Shown in pieces: positions 19,744 through 29,406 of a stretch of 64,000 nucleotides of DNA (the stretch's first letter is position 1; every line of letters starts with the position of its first letter). Below the pieces are notes generated by a model that worked only from the letters and a program-made list of their open reading frames with translations, searched no databases and had not been told where the DNA came from. The DNA lies in assembly GCF_900055185.1 (NCBI RefSeq), contig NZ_FIZX01000006.1, positions 102,825-166,824 of the forward strand, read 5' to 3'. Source of the DNA: Grimontia celer (lineage in GTDB: Bacteria; Pseudomonadota; Gammaproteobacteria; Enterobacterales; Vibrionaceae). Position numbers and translations under genes: made by a program.

Positions 19744-20688
19744 ATGAAAGTCATGCTAGCTAACCCACGAGGGTTTTGTGCCGGTGTTGATCGCGCGATC
19801 AGTATCGTTGAACGTGCTCTGGAACTTTACCAGCCACCAATTTATGTACGTCATGAAGTGGTACATAACCGCTTTGTTGTTGAAGGCCTCAAAGCGCGCG
19901 GAGCGGTATTTGTTGAACAGCTCAGCGAAGTGCCAGACGACAGCATTGTGATTTTCTCTGCGCATGGCGTTTCTCAAGCGGTACGCAATGAAGCGAAAGC
20001 CCGTGCATTGACCGTCTTTGATGCTACCTGTCCGTTGGTGACCAAAGTCCATATGGAAGTGGCACGTGCAAGCCGCCGTAATATGGAAGTGGTATTGATT
20101 GGTCATGCCGGTCACCCAGAAGTGGAAGGTACCATGGGGCAATACGCCAGCGAAACCGGTGGCATGTACCTGGTGGAGAAACCGGAAGACGTTTACAAGT
20201 TGGACGTGAAAGACCCATCCAACCTTCATTTCGTGAGTCAAACGACTTTGTCTGTGGATGAAACAGCAGAGGTAATTGAAACTTTGCGTAAGGTCTTCCC
20301 GGAAATTCAAGGCCCACGTAAAGATGATATCTGTTACGCAACGCAAAACCGTCAGGATGCTGTGCGTGATCTGGCTACTCAGTGTGATGTACTGGTGGTA
20401 GTGGGCTCGAAAAACAGCTCGAACTCGAACCGCCTGCGTGAACTCAGTGAAAAGCTGGGAACACCGGGTTATCTGACCGATTGTGCAGAAGATGTGAAAG
20501 CGGAATGGTTTGACGGGAAAACCAAAGTCGGGATCACCGCAGGTGCATCAGCGCCGGAAGAGCTGGTAAACCTGATTATCGCCCGCATTGAAGAGCTGGG
20601 TGGTACATCCGTGGAAGAGCTGAAAGGCCGTGAAGAGAATATGTTCTTTGAAGTACCACGAGAGCTTCAAGTAAAAGAAGTGCACTAA
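19744..20688 (+). CDS. ispH: 4-hydroxy-3-methylbut-2-enyl diphosphate reductase IspH
   Basis: The last enzyme of the MEP isoprenoid pathway, an iron-sulfur protein making IPP and DMAPP. The 314-residue protein has the three cluster ligands at exactly the E. coli positions: Cys12 ([11 protein letters not shown]), Cys96 ([11 protein letters not shown]) and Cys197 ([11 protein letters not shown]). The substrate-binding [10 protein letters not shown] motif is present. It starts 11 bases after fkpB and ends at a strong terminator, closing the ribF-ispH unit. Confidence 0.98.
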   Translation: MKVMLANPRGFCAGVDRAISIVERALELYQPPIYVRHEVVHNRFVVEGLKARGAVFVEQLSEVPDDSIVIFSAHGVSQAVRNEAKARALTVFDATCPLVTKVHMEVARASRRNMEVVLIGHAGHPEVEGTMGQYASETGGMYLVEKPEDVYKLDVKDPSNLHFVSQTTLSVDETAEVIETLRKVFPEIQGPRKDDICYATQNRQDAVRDLATQCDVLVVVGSKNSSNSNRLRELSEKLGTPGYLTDCAEDVKAEWFDGKTKVGITAGASAPEELVNLIIARIEELGGTSVEELKGREENMFFEVPRELQVKEVH

Positions 20689-20701
20689 TTAACAAATCCA
20701 A

Positions 20702-20725
20702 AAGGGAGCGAAGGCTCCCTTTTTT
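20702..20725 (+). terminator. Terminator after ispH
   Basis: GGGAGC (20704-20709) pairs with GCTCCC (20714-20719), loop GAAG, followed by six T. Confidence 0.93.
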
Positions 20726-20846
20726 ACGCCGCCATTCCCGCGATTGACCGCGCAGAGGTTGATTCACATCACGCGGCGAAAAGGGTAGAGTGGTTACCCA
20801 GTTACGAACATAACGCGCACAAAGTGGCGTGATGACAGGAAGTTAA

Positions 20847-21665
<819 letters not shown>

Positions 21666-21699
21666 ATTACTCGTTTTTCCAGTCAATACGTATTCATAT

Positions 21700-21740
21700 A
21701 ACTATGCAGTGTCTCTCTGTATGCTGCATAGTTTATTCTT
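21700..21740 (+). terminator. Perfect inverted repeat after dapB, probable terminator
   Basis: AACTATGCAG (21700-21709) pairs perfectly with CTGCATAGTT (21724-21733) over a 14-base loop and is followed by the T-rich TATTCTT. The stem is AT-rich for a terminator, so an operator role is also possible. Confidence 0.55.
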
Positions 21741-22044
21741 AATAAACGACGATTTTATTTAAATGGTCGCAGATTACAAAATTCCCGTCACTTAACTGCT
21801 TTTAATTTGACGTTATTCTTGTTTTCTTTATTAAGCCTATAAAATACCATCTAAACCTTGCTGATAAAAACGGTTGCGTCTCGACCTGACTGCTTTATTT
21901 GCCTCAAATGCTGCGCCGCAGAGAAAGTGTTAACCTGTTCTACATAATTTTGCGTGAAATCCTCAGATAACCCTCACTTTTAACTGCTTGGTAGTCAAAA
22001 CCTCAGTTATAGACCATAAGTAATATTCTTTTTTTTGCCACTTA

Positions 22045-22085
22045 TTGACAGCTTGTGAATCGATCTCTAGAATGCGCGCAATTTG
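22045..22085 (+). promoter_or_regulatory. carA promoter with AATTTG start region
   Basis: TTGACA (22045-22050), a 17-base spacer and TAGAAT (22068-22073) form a near-consensus sigma-70 promoter. It is followed by a GC discriminator GCGCGC (22074-22079) and the initially transcribed sequence AATTTG (22080-22085). In E. coli pyrBI this start sequence permits UTP-sensitive slippage, and the GC discriminator fits growth-rate control. Confidence 0.85.
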
Positions 22086-22181
22086 TCAAAATTCAGCTTT
22101 AGTGATTTTTGGCACTTGTATGGAATGCTTTGATGCAAGATTATATAGTTTTTCTGCATCTTTATTTATTTGGAGGTTGTC

Positions 22182-23321
22182 TTGAGCAAGTCTGCGCTCT
22201 TAGTCCTGGAAGACGGGACTGTATTCCACGGTGAATCCATTGGTGCTGATGGAACCGCTGTTGGTGAAGTTGTTTTCAATACCTCGATGACGGGGTACCA
22301 AGAAATTCTCACCGACCCTTCCTATTCCCAGCAAATCGTTACTCTCACTTATCCCCACATTGGCAATACCGGTACTAATACCGAAGACGAAGAATCCTCA
22401 AAAATCCATGCTCAAGGCCTGGTAATCCGCGACCTCCCCCTCATCGCTTCTAACTTCCGTAATCAGCAATCCCTTTCTGATTATCTGAAATCCCAAAACA
22501 TCGTTGGCATCGCTGATATCGACACCCGTAAGCTGACTCGTTTGCTGCGTGAAAAAGGTGCTCAGAATGGTTGCATCGTTGCGGGCGACAACATCGATGA
22601 AGCGCTGGCACTGGCAAAAGCCAAAGAATTTCCTGGCCTGAAAGGCATGGATCTGGCGAAAGAAGTGACTACAGCTGAAGCGTACGAGTGGAAACAAGGC
22701 TCATGGACGCTGGAAGGCGGACTACCAGAAGCGAAAGATGACAGCGAACTGCCTTATCACGTAGTGGCTTATGATTTCGGCGCGAAACGTAACATTCTGC
22801 GTATGTTGGTTGACCGTGGCTGCCGCTTGACTGTGGTTCCAGCTCAGACATCAGCAGAAGAAGTGCTGGCAATGAATCCAGACGGTGTGTTCCTGTCAAA
22901 CGGCCCTGGCGACCCAGAGCCATGTACTTATGCGATTGAAGCGACCAAGGTGTTTCTGGAGAAAGGCTTACCAATCTTTGGCATCTGTCTAGGCCACCAA
23001 ATCCTGGCACTGGCATCAGGTGCACAAACTGTGAAAATGAAGTTTGGTCACCATGGCGCGAACCACCCGGTTAAAGACTTGGACCGCAATGTCGTGATGA
23101 TCACCAGCCAGAACCACGGCTTTGCAGCGGACGAAGAGACGCTGCCAGCTAACCTGCGCGCGACGCACAAATCTCTGTTCGACGGCTCACTGCAGGGCAT
23201 CCACCGCACGGATAAACCTGCATTCAGCTTCCAGGGCCACCCTGAGGCAAGCCCAGGTCCGCACGATGCGGCACCGCTTTTCGACCACTTTATTGAACTG
23301 ATCAAGCAACACAGCGCGTAA
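22182..23321 (+). CDS. carA: Carbamoyl-phosphate synthase small subunit
   Basis: The glutaminase subunit of carbamoyl-phosphate synthase; it releases ammonia from glutamine and channels it to CarB for arginine and pyrimidine synthesis. From the TTG at 22182 the protein has 379 residues (E. coli 382) and aligns from [12 protein letters not shown] onward. Cys269 in FGICLGHQ is the nucleophile, with the His-x-Glu partner in [11 protein letters not shown]. The TTG has GGAGG five bases upstream. A TTG at 22170 would place the ribosome site inside the gene and is rejected. The ribosome site is also the target of a complementary segment in the carB 3'UTR. Confidence 0.97.
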   Translation: MSKSALLVLEDGTVFHGESIGADGTAVGEVVFNTSMTGYQEILTDPSYSQQIVTLTYPHIGNTGTNTEDEESSKIHAQGLVIRDLPLIASNFRNQQSLSDYLKSQNIVGIADIDTRKLTRLLREKGAQNGCIVAGDNIDEALALAKAKEFPGLKGMDLAKEVTTAEAYEWKQGSWTLEGGLPEAKDDSELPYHVVAYDFGAKRNILRMLVDRGCRLTVVPAQTSAEEVLAMNPDGVFLSNGPGDPEPCTYAIEATKVFLEKGLPIFGICLGHQILALASGAQTVKMKFGHHGANHPVKDLDRNVVMITSQNHGFAADEETLPANLRATHKSLFDGSLQGIHRTDKPAFSFQGHPEASPGPHDAAPLFDHFIELIKQHSA

Positions 23322-23337
23322 TCCGGAGTAGCAGAGA

Positions 23338-26300
23338 ATGCCAAAACGTACAGATATTCAAAGTATTCTTATCCTTGGCGCAGGCCCGATTGTTATCGGT
23401 CAGGCGTGTGAGTTCGACTATTCAGGTGCACAGGCGTGTAAAGCGCTGCGTGAAGAGGGTTACCGCGTTATTCTGGTGAACTCCAACCCTGCCACCATCA
23501 TGACTGACCCAGAGATGGCTGATGCGACTTACATCGAGCCAATCCAGTGGGAAGTAGTACGCAACATCATTGAAAAAGAGCGTCCAGATGCGGTTCTGCC
23601 TACCATGGGTGGCCAGACAGCACTGAACTGTGCACTGGATCTGGAAAAACACGGCGTACTGGCTGAGTTCGGCGTGGAGATGATTGGTGCAACGGCGGAC
23701 GCGATTGATAAAGCAGAAGACCGTTCACGTTTCGATAAAGCTATGAAGTCTATCGGCCTGGAATGTCCACGTGCTGACACGGCGAAGACCATGGAAGAGG
23801 CTTACAAAGTCCTCGATATGGTGGGCTTCCCATGTATCATCCGTCCTTCTTTCACTATGGGTGGTACAGGGGGTGGTATCGCGTATAACAAAGAAGAGTT
23901 CGACGAAATCTGTCGCCGTGGTCTGGATCTGTCTCCAACCAACGAGCTGCTGATTGACGAATCTCTGATCGGCTGGAAAGAGTACGAAATGGAAGTGGTT
24001 CGCGACAAAGCGGACAACTGTATCATCGTGTGTTCTATCGAGAACTTTGATGCCATGGGTATCCACACCGGTGATTCCATCACGGTTGCACCAGCGCAGA
24101 CCCTGACTGATAAAGAATACCAACTGATGCGTAATGCATCGCTGGCAGTTCTTCGCGAAATCGGCGTTGAAACGGGTGGCTCTAACGTTCAGTTCGGTAT
24201 CAACCCGAAAGATGGCCGTATGGTTATCATCGAGATGAACCCACGCGTATCGCGCTCTTCTGCACTGGCATCGAAAGCAACGGGTTTCCCGATTGCAAAA
24301 GTGGCAGCGAAACTGGCTGTTGGTTTCACCCTTGATGAGCTGATGAACGACATCACTGGCGGTGCAACGCCAGCGTCTTTCGAACCGACCATCGACTATG
24401 TGGTTACCAAGATCCCACGCTTTAACTTCGAAAAATTTGCGGGCGCAAATGACCGCCTGACTACCCAGATGAAATCTGTGGGTGAAGTCATGGCTATCGG
24501 CCGTAACCAACAGGAATCACTGCACAAAGCGCTGCGTGGCCTGGAAGTTGGTGCGACAGGTTTCGACGAAATGGTTGACCTGGATGAGCCAGATGCACTG
24601 ACCAAAATCCGCCACGAGCTGAAAGATGCAGGCGCAGAACGTATTTGGTATATCGCAGATGCATTCCGTGCGGGCATGTCCGTAGACGGCGTATTCAAAC
24701 TGACGAACATCGATCGCTGGTTCCTGGTTCAAATCGAAGAGATTGTGAAGCTGGAAGCGGAAATCAAAGAAGGCGGCTTTGCTGGCTTGAATGCGAAAGT
24801 ACTGCGCAAACTGAAGCGTAAAGGTTTCTCCGATGCACGTCTGAGCAAGCTGCTAGGTGTGAGTGAAAGCGAAATCCGCAAACTGCGCGACCAGTACGAT
24901 ATTCACCCTGTTTACAAGCGTGTTGATACCTGTGCAGCAGAATTTTCTTCTGACACGGCGTACATGTACTCATCTTACGATGAAGAGTGTGAAGCGAACC
25001 CTTCAGATAAAGACAAGATCATGGTTCTGGGCGGCGGTCCAAACCGTATCGGTCAGGGTATCGAGTTCGACTACTGCTGTGTACACGCATCATTGGCACT
25101 GCGTGAAGATGGCTACGAAACCATCATGGTTAACTGTAACCCTGAGACGGTTTCGACTGACTATGACACCTCAGACCGTCTGTACTTTGAGCCGGTAACA
25201 CTGGAAGACGTACTGGCCATTGCGCGTGTTGAAAAGCCAAAAGGCGTTATCGTTCAGTACGGTGGCCAAACGCCTCTGAAACTGGCACGTGCGCTGGAAG
25301 CAGCAGGCGTGCCAATCATTGGTACCAGCCCTGATGCTATCGACCGTGCAGAAGACCGTGAACGCTTCCAAGCGGCGGTTGAGCGTCTGGGCCTGAAACA
25401 GCCTGAAAACGCGACAGTAACGGCACTGGAGCAAGCGGTAGAGAAATCCCGTGAAATCGGTTATCCGCTGGTGGTTCGTCCTTCTTATGTACTGGGCGGC
25501 CGTGCGATGGAAATCGTTTACGACGAGAGCGACCTGCGCCGTTACTTCAACGAAGCGGTAAGCGTGTCTAACGAGTCTCCTGTACTGCTGGACCGTTTCC
25601 TGGATGACGCGACAGAAGTTGACGTCGATGCAATCTGCGACGGCGAGCGAGTGGTTATCGGCGGCATCATGGAACACATCGAACAAGCGGGCGTTCACTC
25701 TGGTGATTCTGCATGTTCACTGCCTGCTTACACCCTGAGCCAAGAGATTCAGGACGAGATGCGCCGTCAGGTTGAGAAACTGGCCTTCGAGCTGGGTGTT
25801 CGTGGCCTGATGAATACTCAGTTTGCTGTAAAAGACGGCGAAGTTTACCTGATTGAGGTGAACCCACGTGCAGCGCGTACCGTGCCTTTCGTATCAAAAG
25901 CGACCGGCGCACCACTGGCGAAGATTGCTGCTCGTGTCATGGCGGGTCAGTCTCTGGAGGCACAAGGTTTCACTCAAGAAATCATTCCTCCTTACTACTC
26001 AGTGAAAGAAGTGGTTCTGCCATTCAACAAGTTCCCTGGCGTTGACCCACTGCTTGGCCCTGAAATGCGTTCAACCGGTGAAGTTATGGGTGTGGGCGAC
26101 ACGTTTGCAGAAGCGTTTGCGAAAGCAGACCTTGGTTGTGGCAAAACGTACACTGATCAAGGTCGTGCTCTGCTGTCTGTTCGTAACAACGACAAACAAC
26201 GTGTTGTTGACCTGGCAGCCAAGCTTATCAAGTTGGGCTTCGAGCTGGATGCGACTCACGGTACTGCGGTTGTTCTCGGCGAAGCGGGCATCAACCCACG

Positions 26301-26571
26301 CCTGGTGAACAAAGTACACGAAGGTCGTCCTCACATTCTTGACCGCATCAAGAACGGTGAGTACAGCTACATCATCAATACCACCGAAGGTCGTCAAGCA
26401 ATTGAAGACTCGAAGGTACTGCGTCGCGGCGCACTGGCAGAGAAGGTGAACTACACCACTACGCTAAATGCGGCATTCGCAACCTGCATGGCGCACGCTG
26501 CAGCTGACCTGTCGAAGGTGAACTCAGTACAAGAGCTGCACGCACGCGTGGCGGAAAAGTACGGTAAATAA
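23338..26571 (+). CDS. carB: Carbamoyl-phosphate synthase large subunit
   Basis: The synthetase subunit, 1077 residues, with two homologous ATP-grasp halves. The first (about 1-400) phosphorylates bicarbonate and the second (about 555-935) phosphorylates carbamate. Each half starts with a GAGPIVIGQ or [14 protein letters not shown] motif, and the glycine-rich loops [11 protein letters not shown] and PSYVLGGR are clear. An oligomerisation domain lies between the halves. A C-terminal MGS-like allosteric domain (about 940-1077) would bind UMP, IMP and ornithine. It starts 16 bases after carA. The long minus-strand frames inside it are shadows. Confidence 0.98.
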   Translation: MPKRTDIQSILILGAGPIVIGQACEFDYSGAQACKALREEGYRVILVNSNPATIMTDPEMADATYIEPIQWEVVRNIIEKERPDAVLPTMGGQTALNCALDLEKHGVLAEFGVEMIGATADAIDKAEDRSRFDKAMKSIGLECPRADTAKTMEEAYKVLDMVGFPCIIRPSFTMGGTGGGIAYNKEEFDEICRRGLDLSPTNELLIDESLIGWKEYEMEVVRDKADNCIIVCSIENFDAMGIHTGDSITVAPAQTLTDKEYQLMRNASLAVLREIGVETGGSNVQFGINPKDGRMVIIEMNPRVSRSSALASKATGFPIAKVAAKLAVGFTLDELMNDITGGATPASFEPTIDYVVTKIPRFNFEKFAGANDRLTTQMKSVGEVMAIGRNQQESLHKALRGLEVGATGFDEMVDLDEPDALTKIRHELKDAGAERIWYIADAFRAGMSVDGVFKLTNIDRWFLVQIEEIVKLEAEIKEGGFAGLNAKVLRKLKRKGFSDARLSKLLGVSESEIRKLRDQYDIHPVYKRVDTCAAEFSSDTAYMYSSYDEECEANPSDKDKIMVLGGGPNRIGQGIEFDYCCVHASLALREDGYETIMVNCNPETVSTDYDTSDRLYFEPVTLEDVLAIARVEKPKGVIVQYGGQTPLKLARALEAAGVPIIGTSPDAIDRAEDRERFQAAVERLGLKQPENATVTALEQAVEKSREIGYPLVVRPSYVLGGRAMEIVYDESDLRRYFNEAVSVSNESPVLLDRFLDDATEVDVDAICDGERVVIGGIMEHIEQAGVHSGDSACSLPAYTLSQEIQDEMRRQVEKLAFELGVRGLMNTQFAVKDGEVYLIEVNPRAARTVPFVSKATGAPLAKIAARVMAGQSLEAQGFTQEIIPPYYSVKEVVLPFNKFPGVDPLLGPEMRSTGEVMGVGDTFAEAFAKADLGCGKTYTDQGRALLSVRNNDKQRVVDLAAKLIKLGFELDATHGTAVVLGEAGINPRLVNKVHEGRPHILDRIKNGEYSYIINTTEGRQAIEDSKVLRRGALAEKVNYTTTLNAAFATCMAHAAADLSKVNSVQELHARVAEKYGK

Positions 26572-26600
26572 TTAACAAAACTGCCCCGAACGATTTGGAG

Positions 26601-26693
26601 CTGCCGCTTTAAGTTGTGAGGGGAGACTAATGAGTCGGCAGTAAGCCGACCGTTACGATAACCTCCTTGCCCGCCTTAATGGCGGGCTTTTTT
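26601..26693 (+). ncRNA. carZ: carB 3'UTR-derived small RNA, CarZ-like
   Basis: The carAB 3'UTR has the shape of an Hfq-dependent small RNA. A 5' stem (CTGCCG 26601-26606 with CGGCAG 26636-26641) is followed by an unpaired stretch and a strong terminator. Bases 26657-26666 (GATAACCTCC) can form ten continuous pairs, one of them G-U, with 22172-22181 covering the carA Shine-Dalgarno. CarZ of V. cholerae, as I recall, comes from this 3'UTR by RNase E cleavage and represses carAB. The exact 5' end cannot be read. Confidence 0.7.
26669..26693 (+). terminator. carAB terminator
   Basis: GCCCGCC (26669-26675) pairs with GGCGGGC (26681-26687), loop TTAAT, followed by six T. It would also form the 3' end of the CarZ-like RNA. 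Confidence 0.95.
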
Positions 26694-26738
26694 ATGTTTT
26701 TAGTTTTTTGTCCTTGATATTTTTTGCCTTGTTTTTAG

Positions 26739-26766
26739 TTGAGTTCTTGTACGTTCCACATAGAAT
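26739..26766 (+). promoter_or_regulatory. Probable promoter of the mgtE leader
   Basis: TTGAGT (26739-26744), a 16-base spacer and TAGAAT (26761-26766). The predicted start near 26772 would open the transcript with the hairpin GTCGCA/TGCGAC (26773-26778 with 26783-26788). Confidence 0.6.
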
Positions 26767-26804
26767 TTACGGGTCGCAATGCTGCGACTGAATTGGAGAA
26801 AACC

Positions 26805-26849
26805 ATGAACGTTATCGACCAGCCTCCGAGTTGCAAGGGAAGCCTGTAA
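26805..26849 (+). CDS. Putative 14-residue leader peptide upstream of mgtE
   Basis: An ATG at 26805 behind an ideal GGAG site (8 bases upstream) opens a 14-codon frame, MNVIDQPPSCKGSL, ended by TAA at 26847. It contains a Pro-Pro pair preceded by Asp-Gln. Leader peptides of Salmonella mgtA and similar Mg2+ transporter genes also use proline and acidic residues, which make ribosomes stall or fall off at low Mg2+. Its last codons lie in the 5' arm of a predicted long-range helix. Expression is not shown; the call rests on the ribosome site, position and overlap with RNA structure. Confidence 0.5.
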   Translation: MNVIDQPPSCKGSL

Positions 26850-26926
26850 TCCCAGACGGTAACATTCGTGATCATTTCGCGTTTCAACCGTCCGGTTGGA
26901 ATGCTCCGCTTTAAAGCTCCCTTTTT
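26835..26926 (+). promoter_or_regulatory. mgtE leader with mutually exclusive hairpins (attenuator-like)
   Basis: Several pairings compete. AAGGGAAGC (26835-26843) can pair with GCTCCCTT (26916-26923), one A bulged, just before a T run, as in a terminator. GGGA (26837-26840) can instead pair with TCCC (26850-26853). GACGGT (26855-26860) can pair with ACCGTC (26887-26892), or TTTCAACC (26882-26889) with GGTTGGAA (26894-26901). The last two exclude each other. A further small hairpin CGACT/AGTCG lies at 27005-27020. Confidence 0.5.
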
Positions 26927-27062
26927 ATTCCCTGCGCTTCCCGACAATTCTGAGTGAGAGAGCTGACTGTATTCGTATGTCTTTAAAAGGCTTCTGCACT
27001 TTTTCGACTTAAATCAGTCGCTTTTCTATGGTCGTTACACCTAGCCAATCGGGAGGTTCGCT

Positions 27063-27914
27063 ATGGCGGTAATGAACGCTACTTCGCTGGGAAACCAGCC
27101 AAGCACTTTTGCTGCGAGAGAAATTGAAGCAGCAAGAAGCGCTTTTTTATTTCATGAAAACAATGAGCGTGTTCGCTTGCTCTCTGTAATGCCTGTCAGT
27201 GAGGCAATTGCAGTATTAAATCAGTGTCCGCTGGCGTTGGTTCGACAGCTACTTGATGACCTGGCTGAAACTGGGGAGGTAGTGCGTGTCAGGCAAATTG
27301 CCACCGGACTTGGGTTGATAAGCTCAGAAGCAGAGCCTGATGGCAATTATCTGACTAACTCGGTATTGAGCCACGTTCGTCAACGGATTGGTTGGATTGT
27401 TGGATTAGCACTGCTCGGTATCGTATCTGGACTTATTATCTCACACTACGAGGATACATTGAGTCAGCTCGTGTTGCTGGCTATTTATATGCCTGTCATT
27501 GCAGCTGCCGGTGGTAATGCTGGCTCGCAAGCCGCGACACTGGTGGTCAGAGCGCTTGCGATGAATGAAGTCAGGCCAACCCAATGGCTTCAGGTGATGT
27601 GGAAAGAGCTACGGATAGCGTCGATCATCGCTATTTCCCTTGCCGCTGTCATTATGGCAAGGGTCATGTTATTCAGTGATCACAGTGCCCTGCCAGCAGG
27701 CATGACCTTAATTGATATCGCCATTGCCATAGGCCTGGCACTGAGCATCCAAGTAACAATTTCTACCACCCTTGGTGGAGTGCTGCCATTGGTGGCAAGA
27801 AAGCTCAAACTTGACCCTGCTGTGTTGGTTAGCCCTGTATTGGCGTCAGTGGTCGATATCAGCGGAATGGCGATTTACTTCGTCACTGTTAACGCATGGT
27901 TAGGCTTGACGTAA
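27063..27914 (+). CDS. Short MgtE-type divalent cation transporter (no CBS domains)
   Basis: A 283-residue protein whose C-terminal half (about 105-283) is the five-helix membrane domain of MgtE/SLC41 Mg2+ channels. It includes the signature PVIAAAGGNAGSQAATLVVRALA and a late conserved segment VLASVVDISGMAIYF. The N-terminal part of about 100 residues is soluble and helical, and could be a reduced MgtE N-domain. The paired CBS domains that sense Mg2+ in classical MgtE (about 450 residues) are missing. The start ATG has GGGAGG six bases upstream. It lies behind a long structured leader and ends overlapping dacB. Substrate Mg2+ is likely, other divalent ions possible. Confidence 0.85.
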   Translation: MAVMNATSLGNQPSTFAAREIEAARSAFLFHENNERVRLLSVMPVSEAIAVLNQCPLALVRQLLDDLAETGEVVRVRQIATGLGLISSEAEPDGNYLTNSVLSHVRQRIGWIVGLALLGIVSGLIISHYEDTLSQLVLLAIYMPVIAAAGGNAGSQAATLVVRALAMNEVRPTQWLQVMWKELRIASIIAISLAAVIMARVMLFSDHSALPAGMTLIDIAIAIGLALSIQVTISTTLGGVLPLVARKLKLDPAVLVSPVLASVVDISGMAIYFVTVNAWLGLT

Positions 27915-29304
27915 GCAGTGCCTGATAAAGTTCCCGTTCAAATTGGGTGATTGGGCTGGCGACATTGGCTGGCCTGTCATCCGATTTTGGGATGTGATAG
28001 TTCGTCACTAATTGCACGACCAAGATATCTTTACCTTGCTCGTTTTTAAGCACACCAGCGAGATTATAGCTTCCGTAGAGCGAGCCTGTTTTGGCTGAGA
28101 GTCTTTGCTTTAAGGGTGCATGGCGTACGCTTGAGCGGTACTTCAAAGTGCCGTCAACGCCTGATACCGGCAGCATAGCAAGCACGCCAAGACTTGGGTT
28201 TTCATATACATACTGCATGACATTCATCAGTTGAGATGCTGTCATGCGGTTGTTTCGTGAAAGGCCAGAGCCATCAACCATGACAGCATAGGTTAAGTCC
28301 AGCCCGGCCTTTTCCTGCAAGATAGCTTTCACTGCTGCGGCGCCATTGGCGAAGGTGCCGGCTTTACCGAAGTAGCGATGACCCATGGTCTTCAGCAGAT
28401 TGTCAGCGAGTAGGTTGTCAGAGCGTTTTAGCATTATTTTTAGTAAGGCATCTCGTGTGTCCGAGGAATGTTTTGCCAGAAAGGTACGGTTGCCTTTTGG
28501 GAAGCCGACACGAATGCTGCCTTCCAATCGAATAGCGGCCGTTTTTAATTCAGCTGCCAAAACATCTTCGACATACTTTTGCGGATTCTGAACAGCAAAT
28601 TTGAGGGGGAGAGGCTTCGAACGCTGCTGCAAGCATCCACCTAGCTGATATTGGTTGTTATTGTCATAGTGAAGTTCTAAATCGCACAGACTTGCTTCCT
28701 GTTCGGTTTTTGTCACGACAAGAGCATCAGTGCTCACTTGAACAGGTTGGTGCTCAGGAACAAAAACACGCGTTTTCTGTCGGCCTTTCTCGCTGTAAAT
28801 TGAACCTTGTACGCAGTTTCTTTCCAGTGCAACAGCGCTGGAAGGGGCACTGTAGCAGACCCCAAGAATGTCCCAAGGCCAACCAACTGCTCTTTCATAC
28901 CCGGAAAAAACGGTACCATCTAACCAAACATCCCCCCTAATACGCTTAATACCCTTTGCTTTTAGGGCGCCAACCAAGAGTTTGAGATCTTTTCGCGTCA
29001 GTGTTGGGTCGCCAGAAAAAGTAAATACGATGTCTTTCCCTGCTTGCTCAACGCTTGTTTCGAATGCAAAGTTTTTTGGCAAATAAAGACTGGCTGCAAG
29101 TGCCGTCACCACTTTCTGGGTGCTGGCCGGAGGCAAAAGAATGTCTTCATCAACGGAAAGGATGGATGAACCAGAGTTCGCATCTAGAACGGAAAGCGCA
29201 AGCTGACTGCCAGCAGGGAGCATGGCCTCAATTTTGTTGAGAGGCACGGCATAAGCTGAAATTGAAAGGGGGAGTAAAAGCAGAAGGATAAGAAGGCGCA
29301 CCAT
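27889..29304 (-). CDS. dacB: D-alanyl-D-alanine carboxypeptidase/endopeptidase DacB (PBP4)
   Basis: Periplasmic low-molecular-weight penicillin-binding protein of class C (peptidase S13), trimming and cleaving peptidoglycan cross-links. The protein has 471 residues with a Sec signal peptide (about 1-19, ISAYA). The active-site triads are Ser61-Thr-Gln-Lys64, SDN (in KRSDNLLADNL) and KTG (in SAKTGSLYG). The large insertion between the first two motifs typical of S13 is present. The ATG at 29304 has a GGAG site; an upstream in-frame ATG adds 13 residues before the signal peptide and is rejected. Its stop overlaps the 3' end of the convergent mgtE-type gene by 26 bases. Confidence 0.95.
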   Translation of the reverse strand: MVRLLILLLLLPLSISAYAVPLNKIEAMLPAGSQLALSVLDANSGSSILSVDEDILLPPASTQKVVTALAASLYLPKNFAFETSVEQAGKDIVFTFSGDPTLTRKDLKLLVGALKAKGIKRIRGDVWLDGTVFSGYERAVGWPWDILGVCYSAPSSAVALERNCVQGSIYSEKGRQKTRVFVPEHQPVQVSTDALVVTKTEQEASLCDLELHYDNNNQYQLGGCLQQRSKPLPLKFAVQNPQKYVEDVLAAELKTAAIRLEGSIRVGFPKGNRTFLAKHSSDTRDALLKIMLKRSDNLLADNLLKTMGHRYFGKAGTFANGAAAVKAILQEKAGLDLTYAVMVDGSGLSRNNRMTASQLMNVMQYVYENPSLGVLAMLPVSGVDGTLKYRSSVRHAPLKQRLSAKTGSLYGSYNLAGVLKNEQGKDILVVQLVTNYHIPKSDDRPANVASPITQFERELYQALLTSSLTMR

Positions 29305-29341
29305 GATTTCTCCGGCAAAGAAGGCAGATTCAGTATGGTAC

Positions 29342-29371
29342 AAAAAACGCCTACACGTAGGTAGGCGTTTT
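29342..29371 (-). terminator. Terminator of ompU
   Basis: AAACGCCTAC (29345-29354) pairs perfectly with GTAGGCGTTT (29361-29370). On the minus strand a T run follows. The dacB start lies just beyond. Confidence 0.92.
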
Positions 29372-29406
29372 GATATTCAATATTAAGTATTTAACTTAAA
29401 AGAGAA

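Larger units (their letters stand above)
21666..22181. promoter_or_regulatory. dapB-carA spacer and carA leader
   Basis: A 516-base AT-rich gap without a convincing gene. It holds a perfect 10-base inverted repeat near the dapB end (listed separately), a strong promoter at 22045-22073 and a leader of about 100 bases. Within the leader a 21-codon frame (22120-22185) ends in a TGA that overlaps the carA TTG codon, but it lacks a clear ribosome site. I looked for ArgR boxes, expected from E. coli carAB, and found none that is convincing. Confidence 0.55.

Noticed and set aside
21690..22181. ArgR boxes upstream of carA
   Set aside because: Half-site-like TGCAT and ATTC words occur, but none has the proper spacing of an 18-base ARG box.
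23725..24510. 261-codon frame on the minus strand of carB
   Set aside because: It lies wholly within the clear carB frame, is rich in His, Cys and Thr as expected from reverse-complemented biased codons, and matches no family I know.
26735..26947. 70-codon minus-strand frame in the mgtE leader
   Set aside because: It mirrors the structured leader region; the plus-strand hairpins and leader frame explain the sequence better.
26739..27062. M-box (ykoK) or yybP-type riboswitch upstream of the mgtE-type gene
   Set aside because: None of the conserved motifs I remember for these classes is present, so I describe the leader only by its visible pairings.
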